64,000 nucleotides of DNA from an uncultured Porphyromonadaceae bacterium (GTDB taxonomy: Bacteria; Bacteroidota; Bacteroidia; Bacteroidales; Muribaculaceae), in contig CANEHE010000006.1 in NCBI GenBank assembly GCA_947427285.1, positions 32,465-96,464 on the forward strand, given 5' to 3'. A model generated the notes under the pieces. It was not told the DNA's origin, ran no database searches, and saw only the letters and a list, made by a program, of their open reading frames with translations. Numbering within the stretch: position 1 is the stretch's first letter; the number at the start of each line of letters is the position of its first letter. Positions 62,167 through 64,000 of this stretch are shown in pieces. Both the position numbers and the translations under genes were made by a program.

Positions 62167-64000
62167 TTAAAATGACGTATAATCCATTTTAACTTCAGCT
62201 CCTTTCTCAAACACGGTTCCGGCTTCAATACGTATATTCTTGGCCCGGATAATGTATTTGCCTTTGCTGTTGCCTTTGAACACTACATTTCCTTTCCCTT
62301 TCAGATCAGTTACATCTGAACCTATTTTTATGATTGGGCTCATAAATACGCAACCTTCCGAAAATGTTTCGTTTTGTAGATATAGGCATTTTGGGTTGAA
62401 TACAATCACATAAGGGACATAACCGTCTTTCGTAATACAAATATTAATGGTACTGTCATCCGTGGTAAAAGATGTAGATTTATATAAACCTGAAATATAT
62501 GATGATTCCATAACTTTATAATTATTCCCATCATATTTGGAAACTCCTACAAAGTAATCATCAACCAATGCGTTCACAGTAATACTAAACTTACTTCCCT
62601 GCGGAAGAATCTCAATTTCAATATCACCAAATTCTTTGGGCACACTTGTGTGTACTGGCATTTCTGGATCACCAAACAAATTTTCTGTCAGCATATTCCA
62701 TCGAATATGATTATACTCATTGCAACCGGCTATGAAATCCCATTTGGAATCTGCAAAGGATTCTCCCAAATGATTAGAATCATTTTTATAAGTGAAAATC
62801 TTTTTGTAAAAATTGCCTATATATCTTGGGAAGCCATCAACGCTAATAAAACTACTGTTAGTCCTATAAAGCGTTGAACTGCTGGCACCGTATAAAGATA
62901 TAATATTATTGGTCTTACTTAAAATGGCACATGCTCCAAAAGTATAACTGTCAATTAATAAATTGCAAATATTGCATGCGCCAGATGTTAATATGGTCGG
63001 CAATGTTTTCCAATTCTTGGAATCGGGAAATCTTTCGTAATTGATAATTTTATCAACAAAATTGTCAACAGCTTTTGCTACTTTAGCCGGTACTCTTGCA
63101 ACATAAACAGATGGAGCAAAATGAATATTATCATCCAATTCACCGACTTTGCCATTTTTGTTCCCGTCCCAATTTAACGGAGCTGAAAGTGAGGCGTAAA
63201 ATAAATCACTTGGAATATCTGACTTACGAGTACCGCCATTTGTGCCAATCTCGGAATGAACTGTCTGAGCTGGTATGACAGAATTGTCCCCACCGAGTAA
63301 TATGTACATTACATTTCGTTCTCTATTCAATTTGTAAATAAATCGCTTTATTTTCATTTGATTGGACGCTTCATTAGGATACAGCGAATAAATGTCCTCC
63401 ACAAAAAACATATCTGTGCGTACCCCTTTCATATTTTTCCAATTGACAAGAGGTTGAAAGGATTCAGCAAATTCACGTTTAGTTATAATTGCATATTCAA
63501 GAAAGGAATCCCTATCAGAACGTGATTGACTGGTTGTTTTAGCTGGGCCATAATACAAAACTGCATCTTCGGGATTAATTACGTACTTTGCAAGGTCAAT
63601 ATCCCTATTGTTGGGCAAGCTAACCTCTGTATATTCTTCTGTTTGATATTTAATGTCAAGTTTCAGGTTCTTGTTTAAGAATAATGTTCTATTGTAATAA
63701 TCAAATGGCCTTATTAAAAAATGAAAAACAGTATGACCATGTATGTTGTCACTCCCTGTAAATTTTATTACATCGTTCGTTGAAGTTGTATTCAAATTGT
63801 TTTTAATAGTGGAATTTACAATGGCGTTGTCAGGAAGTCCGAATGTGTTAATCGGTAAATCAGGAAGTAATACATCTTTCATCAACGTGATTGTTTCATA
63901 TTGCACTTCAATATCTTGATATTCCGCATTCATAAGCATTAATACACCTGTTGGTTGAATTAAATTAGAGAATATTTTATCTGCCCAATCGGACGATGAT
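62167..64000 (-). CDS. Gingipain-fold (C25 peptidase-like) protein, 5' end outside the window
   Basis: The frame stays open to the right edge (61 more bases above the first ATG at 63939), so the gene begins beyond 64000; about 611 residues are visible. Features of family C25: FAESFQPLVNWKNMKGVRTDMFFVEDIY, NVMYILLGGDNSVIPAQ, SDLFYASLSAPLNWDGNKNGKVGE and FAPSVYVARVPAKVAKAVDNFVDKIINYE. Then LPTILTSGACNICNLL with a cysteine that matches the catalytic site, and LFGDPEMPV closing the catalytic domain. A segment that normally holds the catalytic His (GHG) between the NYE and SGAC stretches seems absent. The last 130 residues form a CARDB/Ig-like tail and a repeating-beta end (GNVVFKGNSKGKYIIRAKNIRIEAGTVFEKGAEVKM). 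Probably secreted by the type IX system. Confidence 0.75.
   Translation of the reverse strand, partial: SSSDWADKIFSNLIQPTGVLMLMNAEYQDIEVQYETITLMKDVLLPDLPINTFGLPDNAIVNSTIKNNLNTTSTNDVIKFTGSDNIHGHTVFHFLIRPFDYYNRTLFLNKNLKLDIKYQTEEYTEVSLPNNRDIDLAKYVINPEDAVLYYGPAKTTSQSRSDRDSFLEYAIITKREFAESFQPLVNWKNMKGVRTDMFFVEDIYSLYPNEASNQMKIKRFIYKLNRERNVMYILLGGDNSVIPAQTVHSEIGTNGGTRKSDIPSDLFYASLSAPLNWDGNKNGKVGELDDNIHFAPSVYVARVPAKVAKAVDNFVDKIINYERFPDSKNWKTLPTILTSGACNICNLLIDSYTFGACAILSKTNNIISLYGASSSTLYRTNSSFISVDGFPRYIGNFYKKIFTYKNDSNHLGESFADSKWDFIAGCNEYNHIRWNMLTENLFGDPEMPVHTSVPKEFGDIEIEILPQGSKFSITVNALVDDYFVGVSKYDGNNYKVMESSYISGLYKSTSFTTDDSTINICITKDGYVPYVIVFNPKCLYLQNETFSEGCVFMSPIIKIGSDVTDLKGKGNVVFKGNSKGKYIIRAKNIRIEAGTVFEKGAEVKMDYTSF

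Noticed and set aside
1..64000. CRISPR arrays, insertion sequences, prophage
   Set aside because: No regularly spaced repeats, transposase motifs or phage structural genes were seen on either strand.

Overview
The window reads as chromosome of a gut-type Bacteroidota, order Bacteroidales. Three things point there: a PorT-PorP-PorK-PorL-PorM-PorN (Gld-type) type IX secretion locus, several surface proteins with type IX C-terminal sorting tails, and promoters of the Bacteroides form (TTTG, about 19-20 bases, TAnnTTTG) in front of many genes. The gene set (PorT linked to porP-N, EnvC/DUF4292/TPR/dut cluster, rpsU-xerC, gldE with a phosphopantetheinyl transferase) would suit Muribaculaceae or a close family, but that placement is inference. 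No prophage, insertion sequence or CRISPR array is seen.

Layout. 0-8.6 kb: end of a rhomboid-family gene, an EEP-family phosphoesterase, an M3 peptidase, an orphan HipA N-terminal-domain gene beside tRNA-Leu(TAA), dGTPase, a TPM-domain membrane protein, and two lipoproteins. 8.8-18.7 kb: the type IX secretion locus, followed directly by a glycosyltransferase and a Wzx-type flippase. 18.8-27.3 kb: a small unknown protein, an AddA-like helicase-nuclease, an SUI1-type factor, a frameshifted toxin with its XRE antitoxin, a porin with an acid phosphatase, and a redox-dead thioredoxin-fold lipoprotein. 27.5-33.9 kb: pnp, then a type IX cargo protein divergent from a membrane-bound TPR-LuxR regulator. 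33.9-39.6 kb (minus strand): dut, TPR lipidation-free periplasmic protein, DUF4292 lipoprotein, EnvC-like protein, acyltransferase. 39.9-50.9 kb: sugar kinase, gldE, phosphopantetheinyl transferase, four scattered glycosyltransferases, a small ferredoxin, trkA-trkH and an AraC regulator. 50.9-57.0 kb: a 1428-residue adhesin-like type IX cargo protein, again divergent from a TPR-LuxR regulator. 57.1-64.0 kb: Bax-inhibitor-1 family protein, argS, xerC, rpsU, a small sorted protein and the larger part of a gingipain-fold (C25) protein that runs off the window.

How it fits together: the secretion machinery, its glycan supply (glycosyltransferases, flippase) and at least four probable cargo proteins lie in one window. 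The most interesting pattern is the repeated module of a large sorted surface protein transcribed away from a sensor made of periplasmic TPRs, one membrane helix and a cytoplasmic LuxR-type helix-turn-helix. Both intergenic regions carry operator-like symmetry or repeats. Other points worth a second look are a toxin gene broken by one base in a poly-A run, a C25-fold protein that seems to lack the segment with the catalytic histidine, and an EnvC-like protein with substituted zinc ligands.
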